Below are positions 12,701 to 27,700 of a DNA stretch of 64,000 bases, in pieces. The notes below the pieces were generated by a model. It was not told the origin of the DNA and ran no database searches. It saw only the letters and a program-made list of their open reading frames with translations. The position numbers and the translations under genes were made by a program. Position 1 is the first letter of the stretch. Every line of letters starts with the position of its first letter. This stretch comes from Breviolum minutum Mf 1.05b.01. Its lineage: Eukaryota > Sar > Dinophyceae > Suessiales > Symbiodiniaceae. Where the stretch lies: assembly GCA_000507305.1 (NCBI GenBank), contig DF239963.1, positions 107,779 to 171,778 on the forward strand, in the 5' to 3' direction.

Positions 12701-15700
12701 CAGAATGGTGCATCCAGCAATACATGTTCTTGGGTTTTTGTTTGCGGTTAAAATGATGTCGTTGATGATAGATGATAGATGATAGATGATAGATGATAGA
12801 TGATAGATGATAGATGATAGATGACAGATGATAGATGATGATAGGTGATGATAGGTGATGATAGGTGATGATAGGTGATGATAGATGATGATAGGTGATG
12901 ATAGGTGATGATAGATGATAGATGATGATAGATGAGAATGCTTGTCATCATAAATATCATCATATTGGTCCTCTTGCGTATTGTTGGTGTTGCTGTTTTG
13001 TTTGTCGTCGTCAACGTCATCGTCGTCCTTCGTGAGATGACACGATGCGTACCAGGACGGGTCCCACGTCAAAAGTTATGTCCGGATCTCAACGCTCTCA
13101 AGATTCAAATTTAGTGCAATGATGGGAAGGAAACGTATCAAATTAATCATGTTGGAGATATCAAGTATGTCAAATATGATATGTGGGAAACTCTATGTAA
13201 GTCTATCTATATATCTTGAATATCTAATATCTAGACTGCATGAATCCGTTCTAAACTTCTCGTATCTCCTTATAATATCTCATAATCACTAAGAAATGTG
13301 ACCCATAAATTACCCAATTCCAAATCATGTCCCCCAACCATCGGACCATGATTCCATGATTCAAGATCCAAGACACTCTGGGATTGCAGCACCAAATGGG
13401 GTGAGAGTCGCAGTTGCCGCGCTTCGTGACCGTTACGCAGCTTCTCTGCCAGCTGCATGAGGCACTTCACTGCTTCCTGTTGCCACGAGGCGTGAAGAGG
13501 TCAAAGTGAATGAACTTGCATCCATCGATATACAAGGGAGATTGCATACTATGAATTCATTGACTTCAAACGCGCAGCAATTCTTCAAATGATGTTGCGG
13601 CTTCAAATGTTCCTTTTGATATCTTTAAATCCTGGAACCACTCCCTAACCCTTCACCCTACCAAGGTGTACTGTGCTGTATCCCCTCCTGGCGATCAGCA
13701 AAAGGCACTGCCATGGCGTGCTTCACTCTGTCCACCACATCACTCTCAGATGGGGGCTCTGTTGCCAGCATCGTTGCTACGAAGATGGCGTCCAGGAGGT
13801 GAAATGGCAACTTGCCACGGAGACAGCCGCTGTGCTCAAAGCGCCGACCAAAGATATCGTGACTGGCATCATTGCCTTCAACTCCAAAATGCCACAAAAA
13901 AAAATAGGGGATTGAAATGCAGAGTTCCTGGAGGTATGCAAGAAAAGGTGATGGTGTTGCAAAAGACTTTGATGGTGAATTGAAATATGCTGAATCCGAA
14001 ACGAAATGTCTGCGCGCACTGTTCTAAACAACAACAACAACAACAACAACTGCATACCGCATTAAGGTGAGATTAATGATCAACTATATCAACGGAGACA
14101 TTATCAAAGAGGACTTTCAGTATTTCAATATTGTGGAATCAATGATTTTCAAATTTCAGGCAACTTTCAGCCATGTGTGGAAGCTGGGTGAATGTCCTTC
14201 AAGGTGGAAGCAAGATGTATCAACGTGAACCCACAGGCTAACATCTGAGTAAAAGAAGAATCCCTGGTTACGGATACAAAATGATATCCGAATCTACAAA
14301 TATGTGTCTTGGATTGTACTAACCACTATCATTGACATCCTGAATCAAAGTCTGGCAACCATTGGACATTCTCCAGATCTCCTGTGATTTCAACCGATTG
14401 AAGACCTCCGCAAACATCCAAAAAAGTGGAGCAAATTACCGAGGTACTCGGCTCGATCAAGTCAATGGCACGTTTGGTTCCCATCGGCCAATTCAACTCA
14501 CTCTTCAAGGGGTCCAACAACAAATCCACCTGCCAAGTGAACTTGGACTACCACTGCCATGACTACAAGAGAGGAAGACCTGTCAAGGATCGAATCCTAT
14601 CTTGAATTGGGTTTGGCATTGTTTTGTTGGATCTGGAGTAAGTACTATTCCATCCGGAGAACTTTTGCACGCTTTAGTCGTGAGACCTTCTGTCTCCCCT
14701 TTTATGAGTGGAGCATTTGTTGTAGTCATACGAACAACTTACTCGCAGAACAAAGCTATCGTACATTAATGACCAAATTTAAAACAACATGTTTCTATCA
14801 TCATTTTTGGTGTGCCAAAGGTCCATGATTCCTGACCATGATCCTGAGGGACTCCAACCTCGTCCAGCAATAGAACTCCACGATGAAACATACGTAGGAT
14901 GGAGCAGCAAAGTTTTGCTTCATTTTCCTCGGAGTGCCATTGATGATTGAAACCTATGCTAAATATTTAGAAAATCTGGTACTGGCAGAGTCACTCGACA
15001 TCGGCAAGACAAGTGATTTGGAGGCTTGAACATGTAAACGTGGGTTGTATACACAACCATGTGGAGGCTTGCACCGAGAGTCCAAATCCTTGTCTCTGCG
15101 ATCATCACCGTGCCACCAGCTCCTGAAGCAATGAGACTTTCTGTGAAAATCACCCGGACCGAACAGATTCCATTAGCCAAAGGGGAGGTGCTGAGAAACT
15201 TAGTCTATAACACAGCAAAAATCATACTTAAAGCATAGTTCCATTCAATGCCTTCAACCCGACCGAACCCATTTTGCCCCCCCTCAGACTGGTAAACATT
15301 GCATCAAACTACCCCTTGGCTCAAAACTTTCTACCAGCCCATCTGACAGACATCCCATCCTGGAGCTGTTCCCTCGATCCATTTGACTTAGCAATTGGAG
15401 CAAACCCAACAGCAAACTCTTCAACGACGTTGGATCTGCCACTGCCACCGCTCTGCTGCAACGGGCTGCCTGGAGCACAACGAAATGGGATGATGATTCG
15501 TTGGACGACAGAATGTTGTGAGATGCGATGGTATGATATCATGGATTGTGGGATCTGTGCAAGGTGATGTAATATGATGATAAGTGACACGACCCCAACT
15601 GCTATACTTGATATGATGGAAATGCACTCCCCGTGTCGGAGAGACAGAATGTTCTGTACATTCTCTGCTGCTTGGACATGCAGTGCACGCAGTTGAAGTC

Positions 15701-18700
15701 ACTCTGATCTCTGCCTCCAGCTTGTCATATAACGCCTGATCAGCATGGGACGACCGTCCGAATTTGAAGGTGATCACAGCCTTTGGCGCCACAGGTGATG
15801 AAAAGCACCTGGAGTTGCGCCGAAAGGACCATTGAAAAAATTGAATTGGTGGGTTGGATCGATTCAAGTGTTGGGCAAATGGATCTGCAAGCATCGGTCT
15901 CAAAAAGGACCTTTGATGCTACCTGATGTTGTTCCACCATGTTCCACCTTTATCCAGCTTCAATCCAACCTGGCACTCCCAAGTTAAACCCCCGTTCGTC
16001 CCGTGCCTAGCCAACACCGCCCGGGACATCTCCAACAAAGCGGATGGCATACACGAACAGACCAAGGAATAGCCATCCGCCAAGATCAAGGCTAAGAGCG
16101 GTGCGATGACCGTGGTTTTGCCATCACCCATGATCCTTGAAGATGTGTGAAAGGGTCTATATCTGACATGTTCATGGTCCTTTGTTCAAAACCCAATACA
16201 GTGCCGGACCAGCACATAGAATATGAAACGATAAAAAACGTAAGTATGGATTGAGATCCCCAAACTCGGATTCATAGACGATTCTATAAACCGAGGAGTG
16301 CAGTTAGAATATGGAATCAAGAGTCCAGTTAGAATATGACAGGTGATGAACAGTATGTTTGTTTTTGATATACCCGGACTTAGAAGTAAGTACAATACGC
16401 GATATGCCGGGAAACGGTACAGAAATCTCAATACTATACAGTACAAAAGGTCCAAAACCTTCAGGATTGTGCAGATAGAATATGCGCACATTAGTCGATC
16501 AGTGGAATGGGCACGAATTATCCTGGCGGTGATGTGATGAATCAAAGCCTTTGGAGAAAGAACGGTGGGGACCTGAACCATATGTATACCGTACAGTCAG
16601 TACAATTTGTATATTATATAAATACATACAGCACATGAATCATACATATACATAATCATTCTGACATTATATATATATATATTTCATATACTGTATAAAA
16701 TTCCAGTACAATACAGTACAATATATATGTCAGGAACAACATTCTATATGGTGAAAGAGGTACGTGTACAGTATCTACAGTACGTGATTCAAAAATCTTT
16801 TTGATTTTGAACCATTTGTTGTGCAATTGAAGTTGCAATAAGCTGAAGTCGTGCATATTCTAACTCCACAAGTTTACATCAAACATTTCCATATTCTATC
16901 TGTAGCGTTTTTTTAAAAGAATTTCCCATATTCTAAGTGATTCATAAAAAAAAAATTAAAAATTCTAAGTGCCAGTCTCTCATAGTATATTCATTTAGTT
17001 GAAGAAGCCCTCTACTTTCAACACAAATAAATAGATTGGGAGAGATAAAGCCATTCCTCATCATATTCACCAGCTACTGTTTTCAAGATGCATAACAATA
17101 GTAATTTCTTATTTCAATGTAAGGTTGGTCATGTGTCTTTTTGCGGGAAACAAGATTGTGAGAGCAAAGTACCTTGCAAGAGAGAACACATTGCGATGTT
17201 CTGCCTCCGTAAATTTCGACAAGAACTACTCTTTTTCCAATCCAACAGATTTCCCATTTTATCTTTCAACCTCCAATTCTGGACAACCAAAAATTCTTAT
17301 TTAGAGTAAAGAAAAGAAACTCTACAAATGATAGAAAAAGAACTCTCCAAGGAACATCTGATGGCACATGGCTTTCCCTTGCTTAGAACTCTGGAGGAAA
17401 GTGCCCATGAGTCGAACCTGCAAGGGGTTCAACTGCCAATCCATCGCAAAGAAATCGGACTCAGATCATTGGGACAAACAACAAGGAAAATAAACATGTG
17501 GTTCTTTGTTAAGATGGCAGGTGGCTGGTGCTGAAGGTCTAATGTCATCTAAACCAAACCATCACGTAATTGCGAGAAAACTGGATCCATGAAAGTCCCT
17601 TCAGCAAAATGCGCTGGATAAGCATCTACCCATCTACCATCATCTACCATCATCTACCATCATCTACCATCATCTACCCATCTATCCCTTCCTTGAGAAA
17701 CTAGACAAGTTGGGGCCGAAGCCTATGAAGCCTATGAACATCTGGGGAACCGTGACCTCATAGCAGTCCGTTGAATCAACCACAATTATATGCTCCCATT
17801 GTACTCAATCAACAAATATCACTTGACTCGCAAGGATCATGCGGGATGTCCCACCTGCGTCTCTCGCAACATGATGTCGAAGAGGAACTCAAAGACCAGC
17901 AATCGTGGATCAAATCGGATGGTTCCATTTCCAGCATCATCCAACCTTCGCATCAAAACAAGTGAGGCACGGAATCTTGGAATCTGGTGATCGAGTTGTT
18001 AACTACACTGAAGCTACTTTGTTCTTGAAAGCTATACTCACAAGTGACATCTAGTGACCCACTATGGCACTTCAAATCAACTCAAGCCTGGAATGGTGTC
18101 GTTGGGCCAGGAGCTCTTCCCCCAACGTTGCAGCTTTCAGTGAAATTGCCAGTTCAGAATCCTGACTGCGGGAAAACCGGGACTGCAAAGTGGTTTCTTC
18201 CTGGATTTCAACCCTCTGAGGCTGCTAGGTTGCAAGTTTCACTGATGTTCATCAATTTATATCAATGTTGCATGCAAATGTCCATTGTTTTTTATCCATT
18301 AGTCCTTCATCCATTCATCCATTCATCCATTCATCCATTTGCTTCCGGTCCACGCCCTGTCCTTGGCTCCAGCCTGGCGTGCTTTTTGCAGATCCACCGC
18401 CTTCTCTGCAGCACGAGAGGCTTGACCCACACGCACCAAGAGAGCCATAGCCTTGGCAACCGATTCCAAAATACCTCCAATGGCGTCCTGGCAAGGCTGG
18501 CAAGGGGATTTAAGGTCAGGATCGATGATCATGTTAATGCTGGATTACCAAGGGGCTCATGATTATGAGAGTGTGAATCCATATTTGGTAGGTTGATGAT
18601 CTTATTGTGAGAATGATATTGGTATCATTGGACCTTGTTCAATCACCACATTGACATGCATGGAAGTGACTTTCTTGCGGAAAACATAGCAGCCAGGTGC

Positions 18701-21700
18701 CAGTGGGTTCCCCAAGAAGTACTGAAATGATTCGAGAAAACATGCGGACTCTGATACTGCAAGGATACAAAGTAAGACTAAAGTAAGAGACCTTGGAAAC
18801 AACATGAAACAAGTGGTGTATTTATTAAGCAAACAAATGATACGAAATGTTGTTCAACCATCAACAATCATTCCAATCCAAAAACATGGGCTGGAATAAA
18901 AACTCAAACTGATGCAAAATGCGCATCTTCCACAAGTCTCTATCCGCTCTCCAGTTTCCTCTGTCAAGTGCTCATTGGTGACCCAAATAGCATCACTGCA
19001 TTCTGGCTCCTGTGCCGTATGACGAATCATCGAACGTAGGTTCGAACTCCAATCCATCAGCAATTGACAGTTGCTGCTACAAAGCCTCTCATGGTACAAA
19101 TGATCACAGTAGGTGTTGGGGATTTTTTGGATTCTTTGGGGCATGCCTCAGTTTTCCAAGACTTTTCCATTGCTAGTGAGTAGCCGCGTAGTCCTTCCCT
19201 GGAAGTCTCCTGCGCCATGAGTGCCGCCACTAAACTGCTGAAATTCAGATGTGCTAAAATGCCACAACGTCGCCGTAGCCAATCACTGGCTGGTCCATGA
19301 TTCGCTGCACTAATCACTTGCAGAATTTGACCTTCCGTTCTCACAACCAAAAAGTTAGGATTCTGTGGATTTAGGCGGAGACTATGTTGAGCAAAATACC
19401 CAGATTACCAACCACCCAAAGTAACTCTCTCAATATCCTTAGAACCTTTTCCAATCTTTTTTACCACAGTTGAATGTGTTCAGAAGATTCCAGGTATTCC
19501 TGGCCTGTAGCAGCTTGCAAGTCTTGTTCTGCTTCCTGACGAAGGGATTGGATGAGCTTGGGTAGGTCGCATTGCAACAGCTTCTTCTGAACCTTCTGCT
19601 CGATGCTCCTCAAGCTGTCCAACAAGATTCATCTCACGCAAAGGCTAAGCATTTGCCTCTCAAAATGGCATATCCAGTAAAATCGTTAGCTAGCGTTACT
19701 CCCTTACAGCATCAAAGAGCAATAAAAGCTATTGAATTTTGTGGAGTGGATTCAAAATACTGGCTTGTGCGATGACAAAAGGAAAACCTCAAGCTTCATC
19801 GACTCTTTCTCACTGACAGCATGATACGGCTCGAAGGTGAGGGTTCACAGTGGTAGGGCTGTACTTTCTGTTTCTATACTTGGGTCCAAAGTCATTGGTC
19901 ACAGCACCTAACAGTTCCCTCCAATTGACCTAGCCATTGAGCTATTCCCAAAGCCTAATCCAAGACAGGAACACTTTTTTCGTGGATACATCTAGATGTA
20001 TCCACGGGTACTATCGGCCACCACCACCAAAAACACCGTCATCATCACCATCATCATCATTATAATATTATTCGTCTGCATCTTCTTATTATTCGTTTTC
20101 ATCATTTATATGTGTCCTTGTATCTTATCCTCTGTCATCATGATATCTCATCACATTCAATATCTTCCATCTCCAAAACAAACAAATAGATGCAAAAGGA
20201 ACATGAATCAACCAACAAATACCAACATCAATTCAAAAACTATCTTGCATTTCCACAAGTGCTGCCTAGCTTCGATTTGAATGCTTCAAAGATCTCCAAA
20301 TCCTTCAGCAAACGTTCCAAGGTTTGTTGCCCCGGAGGCAACGAAGTGAAACGAAAGTTGGGATCTGCATGTGCTCCACGTAGCTTCTGAAGGGAGGATT
20401 TCAAAGCGGAACGATCCGTCGATCCACGGTCCTGGCACGAAAAGTTTTTGATTGTTTTGGTGGTGGATGTGTAGTGTTGAAGATCCAAAGTGGGATGGCA
20501 GTTAAACATTTGGTAAATGTATTTTTGTTCTTGAGCTTAAATAGTAACTTAGTATCTGAATGATTCTAATTGTAGTGAACCAGCAAACCCTTTAAATCCC
20601 TTTAAACCTTTTGAACTTTAAATATCATGTTCGTCATAAGTAAAATCTCAACCTTCCAACTCAGACATCTTCCGACTCTTTCGTTGGATCCTTGAGATCT
20701 TCATCTTGAGCTTCTAAGATTGGGCCCACGGACTTCTGCAAGATATGCACCAAGGGTTTAGCTCCCAAGCATCGCAAATGTCCACCATCAACACTGAAAC
20801 CACGACTCTGGCAATTCACATTGTGGGTTAAGGGAGGTGACCAATGTCGTTTGTGGTAGATGTCATTGGGATCAATAACTAAACCTTGGTCTGAAAGTCG
20901 GGTCAGACAAAAATGTGTTTGATTGTGTTTGTTTGAATGTTTCCGACATGTTTTTCTAGTTTTTAGATGGCCATCGTATCTCATCATGATGATGAAATGA
21001 TGGTCATATAAATAAGATATTTGGCAGGATCACCAAATTTTCAAACTTCAGAACCCTAAAATACTGTTTAGAACCTGAAGTTCAACTGAGCAACTGCCAT
21101 CCGCCTTCAAAAAACTGGGAAACGGTTGCAGCTTTGGCAAATACTTCTGCTGTTGGCGCAAGTGTTTCATGGCACTTCGCAACAAACGGGAAGATGAATC
21201 ATGATCCAATCTGATCAAGTTTCCCACCTGGATCATTGGTGGGTTCGGCATAGAAAACTCAGTACACTATGCATTTGATATAAGTTAATAAGCACTGTAT
21301 GGCAAGATTCAAAGATGTCACATGTCACTTGACATTTCAAAGTGCCACCAGGTCGAATCCAGCCATTTTTGGTAACAGCTCCCCGACCTGCCAGGTGCGT
21401 TTCACCGCAGAAGAGCCCCACAACGGCATCTCCGAACACAACTCAGGCGTTGCGTCCATGGCACGCAGCACCGCTGTTTCCATATCCATGGTGAAACCAT
21501 CGGTACCAGCCATCACACGCAGCAAAGCCTCTTGAAGGTGTGAAAGAGTGTGGCTTGCAACAACCAACCCCAATGGAAACTTGCAAAACAAACTCCCAGA
21601 TTAGAGTAAACGAAAGTAAAACTGATAAACATCTGATAAACTATATCAAAACTGTTCTTTAAAAAAAACAACTTCCTCTCACCAAATCAAAAAAAAAGCA

Positions 21701-24700
21701 AAAATTAAATTGTCTTTCAATCCACAAGGAACTGATGCCAAAATGCCGGGGTTGTCATCTGGGAAGAGTTTTACTTCCAAAGTTCCAGTAAACAATTCAT
21801 AGATCAGGAAGAAAGATCCACGAAAAGTCAGAAGTCCACCAGCTCCAGCTGAACCCATCCGACCAAACAAGGCATCTAAAAAACGTAAAGCTGCACTACC
21901 TTCCAATACTGGTCGTTCACCATCTGGCCTTCAGGGATAGATGGTGTGCAAGTTAGAGGCACTTTGGACAGAATTCAAAGTGTCTGGACCATTGCCATAA
22001 TCTAATTCGCTAGTGCTCTAGCCCCAACCAATTGCCCATTTGCTCCTGGTTTAGTATGGAAAATGGTCATCTCGTGCTCATTTGCTCGTCACTAAACACC
22101 ACCCAGTTAAATTAAGACAGACGCAAATTGTCATGCCATATATTATTCATGTGTTTCCCTTTCTATTCAGTGAGATTGTCAACAGGCACATTCCAGATTC
22201 CCTCATCTCCTTGTATCCCCGATGTTGCATCCACCCCGCCTCGAGTAAGTTAGCCCCTGCATTGAACAAGCCACTCGGGTGAAGAAGCCCACCTCACCCA
22301 ATAATTCGCGATAATGTTCACGGTCGAAGCCCGAATCATCTAACTGAGGACCCAAAGGAATGACCTTGAAGCATAGTGCGCCAAGGCAAATGACCAAGCA
22401 CCAAAAAATCATGACGTATGGGATAGTAACACTACTGGGTCCACTACTGACATCAGGTCTTCAGCTGGATTGACATCTTGAAGACATGTTTGTGCTTGAT
22501 GAGATCCTCTTGTGTGAGGTATGGGATGGCATAAGCCAAATATCCAACATCCATGAATGGCAGGGAGCTTCCAACTGATTCCAACCCTGAGCCAAAACAA
22601 AGGTAGATTTCCTGTGTTTTCCTGTGACAAGGCGTCGCAACACTGACGAAATCCAAGTTATTGTTGTATAAAATGCGGGGGAATGAAAACGAAAAGGAAG
22701 AGACAGGATGTACTCTTCCCCCAATCCATGGAAGTGGAAAATGAGCAGTGACACTGGTTTCCTCTACAACATAGTCATTTGATGTCAATTCCCAACTTCC
22801 ATGCTGGAGGAAAAGGTGTGAAAATACATCCGCCTAGGAACCAACGAACTTTGATGCCCAGTCCGCCGTGATGCCTCGGCCCAGTGATGAGGTTGCTGGA
22901 GTTTACGTACTGCTCGATTTTTTCTGCTCGATGTTTCTGCTCTATCTATCGAGATGTTTCATGATTTCTAGATGATCCTGGTATCGGTACACCTAACTTG
23001 TGATATCATGTCATATCCTTCATCAGCATCTGCCAAGCTTGCTGAGTCTTGTTGGCCCATGCAAAGATCCTGCTGGGCCCCAAGCCACCAAATGTTCCAG
23101 CACAGCCCGTCTGGTGGCCAGCACTGCTGGAACTGAAGCAGCCTTGCGGGAAATCTACCCATGGTCACTGGAATGACGACAGGGGCAACAAAAGGATCAA
23201 GCTCCGACGTGCCTGGAAAACTGGAATGCTTTGTAAGGAACATGCACCACACCCAAGTTTGATCCCTGATCTAAGGTCACATGTCACTATTCTGCCATAT
23301 TCTGCCATATAATGATGGAACAGTGTCTAAGAAACAAGTTGATTGAGATTTGGCGAAGAACCTTTTATTGACAATCTTGTCGGCCCTTGATTACTATACC
23401 CATGATGGCCCAACAATATGTTCTGTTGATCTCCTGGTAGTATTGAATCACCAACATTTTGACTGCAAAATGTATGTTTTGTGAGCCCTAAATGAAAATG
23501 GGTTATATGTTTTGTGATGGTAATCTTATATAGCAATCAGGGCCCTAGACCCTGAATCAATATATTTTGAGCCATCAAACATGTAAGAATCTCAAATTGA
23601 ACCTGAGACTATAACATAGTCTGAACCGATAAAAAATGATCCTTCAAGTTTCTCCCCTCTGGTGTTGTTTTTCTGATTGGCTCCTGATTTTGTTACCTCC
23701 TCCACTGAATTCCAAAAAAAACAAAAACACAGCTCCCGCGGACATTCTGAAAACAACAGCCCATCGACACCCACAACAACTCCCCGTGACCATGGGAGTG
23801 GATCTTACTACACATTGGCGTTTGATGACCATCCGACCATCCGCATCATGTTGCCTGCAACTCGGGTAGATTGTGAAGTAGCAGCTCTTGCTGAGGTGAC
23901 AAGGCGCATGATGCTGAGACAAGGTGCCTGGCTGCAAACCCCTATCAGAAACAAGTTGTGAATCAGTTTGTCAAATACCTGTCGTCCCGGTGAACGCAGC
24001 CAGTCGATGCCTGCCTCTTTGAAGAGTATTCTAAGAGCTGTTTTGCTACATCCCAGGGTGGTCGCGCATGCTTGCCAAAAGGTAGACTGGCTAAGGTGAG
24101 ATGTAAACGACATGCTACCGCATCGGCATGACATTCTCCTTGCAAGACACTGAGACCTCAGCAATACGGAGTCAAATCCAACCAAATACCCATTGTTCCC
24201 ATCCATTAGAACTTTGAATCTGCCAAAGGATGGCCCAAGTGACATTCCCAAAGTTGTTGTTCCTCGGGCCGCACTACTTCACAGATTGCACTCGCCATGG
24301 CCACGACATCTGCAAAGTGCCAGGTAAGATAACGACAGAGTAGCAGATACCTGGTGCAGTTGGCAGGTGGAATCCCATCATCAATGTTGGATTGACATGG
24401 ATAGACATGGACTAACATCGACTATAACATCTGATAAAGTTCTGCTTTTGAAGAAATCAATTGAGTGTAGCTCTGAAGTTTGTTCGATCCAGATACAATG
24501 CAGCAGCGGGAGTTGGAGTAAATACCTGGAGACCGAGACGAGGTTTTCAAGGCAGCAGGATCTCTGGGGTTGAATCGGCGAGTGGCTTCTCAAGTGCTGA
24601 TTCCCAAGCATCAAAAACAGAAAAATGAATGATGCCAAGACACCATCATGTTGCAACGGTGAAGTGGATAGCAGTAATATCTTGATCCTGGCAGCAAGGC

Positions 24701-27700
24701 CATGGTCACAGTTATAAAGATATCACAGAGTAGTGTCAGATTACCAGCGGCACAGCGATTCTTGCAAATCATGTTGTACAGACTCATTTTCCAAGTATTA
24801 ATCCAAGTCCAGGTGTTGGTATACATCAAGTCGAGGTTCATCAGTCTGAATCAGAATCAGCAAGAGTTTGGGCATGTTTTAGCACCTTGCCATTTTGGCT
24901 TACAAGAAAGTTCTGAACTGCTGAGAACATGAGGCCTTCAGTCAAACGCGCCACCCAAGAACTCTCGCCACGTCGTAGCAGCAGCTGCCCCGGCAAGAAC
25001 TCTTCTGCTGGGCCTGCTCCACCAGCAGCGCCCAGAGCCCAAGGACGTAAAGGTTGCGCAGAGGCTGAGACCAAGATAGCCAAATTACCATCACCAGTGC
25101 CCAACAATACTGAACCACCACCCCAATGAGCTAAGAGTTTTTGCACCAAAGGTGAGGTTGTTTCTGGATTTTCAAAAATCCTGAGAGGTTGCACGACAAG
25201 GGCTCCAGGCTCGTTGGGTGTCTGGGTTTACATCAAACTTCAAAGGTTTCTCCAAAACAGCGTCCTTTCGTGAAGCCTGCTTGTGAAATATATACTTGTG
25301 ATTGATTGTGGGGCTCCATCATGCAGCCTAGTTATTCTATGCAACCTAATGTGTATACATTAACATCCGCGTCAAGCCCACTTCAATAAGTCTTCAGCAT
25401 TGAAGCACCAGTCCACCGTCCACTATATTTCGACGGTAATTTGAGTAATTGCTGCCTTAGATTCCAATGGCCAGCCAACTGATCGCAGAAGAAACGTCCA
25501 TCATCGCTTCGAGTGAAGGAGAGAGACAAGCGTGGCAATTCAATTCGATACACGCCTCCTTTGCCGTCCACCTCAGATCGAATTCTCACCATTTCCACGC
25601 TGGAGACGAAACTAAAACAGAGCTCTCTCCTGCGAAACATTCCTGCCCGGCCAACATCTTCAAACCAGGACACACGTTCACTCCATGCCAGGATATGAGA
25701 GAGATTCTCTAGTCGTGCCAGCAAGTCGGTGAAGCCATCCATGCCCAGTTTGGTGTTCACCAAGAAGTCAGCAGCTCCCTCTTCCCATGCTCCAATGGAC
25801 CTGCAGATGGGGTACCAATCAGAAATCAAAGACATTGAAACAACATGATAAGCCCTTGAAGACAAATAAACTGCAGAGTCTTATGCCCAAAGGCAGGATA
25901 AAGCAGGTTTAGAATCATTTTTTGAACCCCGCTTTTTTCAAAATTCGGCCATTCAACAGATTGAGCTTCAACTGCTTGACCTTTTCGACAAGCAACGCAC
26001 GTGGACTGCTGGGATCCACCATTCGCAACTTGCAGCGTTTGATGGTTGCCAAAGTTTCGGGAAAAGCACCCAATCTAGGCCTCCCAAAATGCAGCCAAAT
26101 GAAAAATTGCTCTTACACAACTCGCTCAAAATGAATCATCCAACCAAAAGACCATAGAAGTCATGCAGATTGAAAGTTGGAGCCGTCCAAGGTAATGCCA
26201 CCAAAGGTACTGTAGGAATTTCACACGAAGACGCGTAGGTTGATCCACTTCGAAACGTTCCTCTGCCACCAGCCCTTCCGACTCGGCCTGATGCCAAAGC
26301 TGCAAAGCCTTTAAGTTCTAACTACCTTGAAATGAGTCAGTGCTGTACATTGAAATAGTATGACAAGTCGGCTTAAGACATAATCAATACAGTATGTCAT
26401 AATGAGATTTTAGTGAATTTTCAAATTGAATCATGGTGAAACAATGTATCAAACAACATGAATCAGATGTTCAGATGTTCCTTATTTCATTTCACCTGTC
26501 ACTGTCACCAGCCTTGTGGCGCCAGAATTTGTAGCGCTCCAGCAGTGCGTCTGGCAGGAGACCCCGTAGCATCTCGCGGGGGATGTACTCTTCGCGGCCT
26601 TCCGACAGAACATGCACGGCTGTATGGATAAGAAACTCAACACCTCTAAATTCCATGCGTCTGCTGTTAGTTTTGCAGTTTGTTTCCAAGATCTAATGAT
26701 ATCATTCAGAGCGCAGAGATGTATCCTGTGTATCCTGCAATTTCATGTTGATTTCACCTTTAACTTCATGGCACCAAGGATCCGCCTTGGGATGCAGAGA
26801 GGTAGCGGAAAACGCGAACGCTGGATGTAAGGGTCGGCAGATTCGATGCTGAGGGGAGGATGCCTTTGCCAAGACTCCATCCTACGCCATCTTGGAAGAG
26901 TTTCCAATATCACAAAAATGTAGTAACATGGAATGGAAAGGTAATCTGTTGGAGTGTATGTTGAAATACATGTTGAGCTGGACCTAGAACATCCTAGAAC
27001 TGCAAATTACATCAAAATGAGCATTTTATTATGCGAACCCTTGATAGGGAATCTGAAGTTTTCAACTCTTCCAAGATCCGCAAAAGATATTTGACCTCTT
27101 GCCCTGGTCCTGCAGTATGCACCGAGTAGAGTGCAACTTCTGGACCCTCTGGACAGTGCAAAGACCACGTCATGTCAGAGGTAAAAATGAGACCTCGCTG
27201 GGTCAAGCGCCAGTCACATCAGTCACTAGTTCAACAGGTTTTCTATGGTTTTCCGGCTATGATCAAGTCACACCATGATTGAGTACTCATCAGATTTCAT
27301 CAAAAAGCAGCTTCGAGGCCATCCTGTTCATGGTTGGTTTAGTAGTATGATCAAGCTTAGGTATTGGGGTAATTTCATCATTATTGTTGTTGGGAAGATT
27401 TCTTTTGATGGAATGATCCCACACCCAGCACTAATCTAGTGGCATGTTTTTTGGCCTTTCACATAAACGGTAAACGCCTTGATCGGCTGTACAATGTACC
27501 TGCCTATTACATATAATATATACATGATGGACGATGATGGACACAGACAAACGAACGGCACAAAGAAGCTGGAAAAGAAAATCCTGGATTGACCAGCCTT
27601 GCCGGTATCTAGTGGGAATGGGCTCGGTGATGACGAGCTTGTATGTTATGTGCTACCCCCGCTAGACGCTGCATGTGCTGCTGCTGTTGCTATTGGTTGC

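Noticed and set aside
17631..17690. CATCTACCAT array as a CRISPR-like repeat
   Set aside because: There are no spacers between units, and the context is a eukaryotic intron. It is a simple tandem repeat.
22575..22610. TTTTGGCTCA (minus strand) as a relic of the dinoflagellate spliced leader
   Set aside because: Only ten bases match and the match breaks before the 3' AAG. One such match is not unusual in 64 kb on two strands. No better leader relic was seen.
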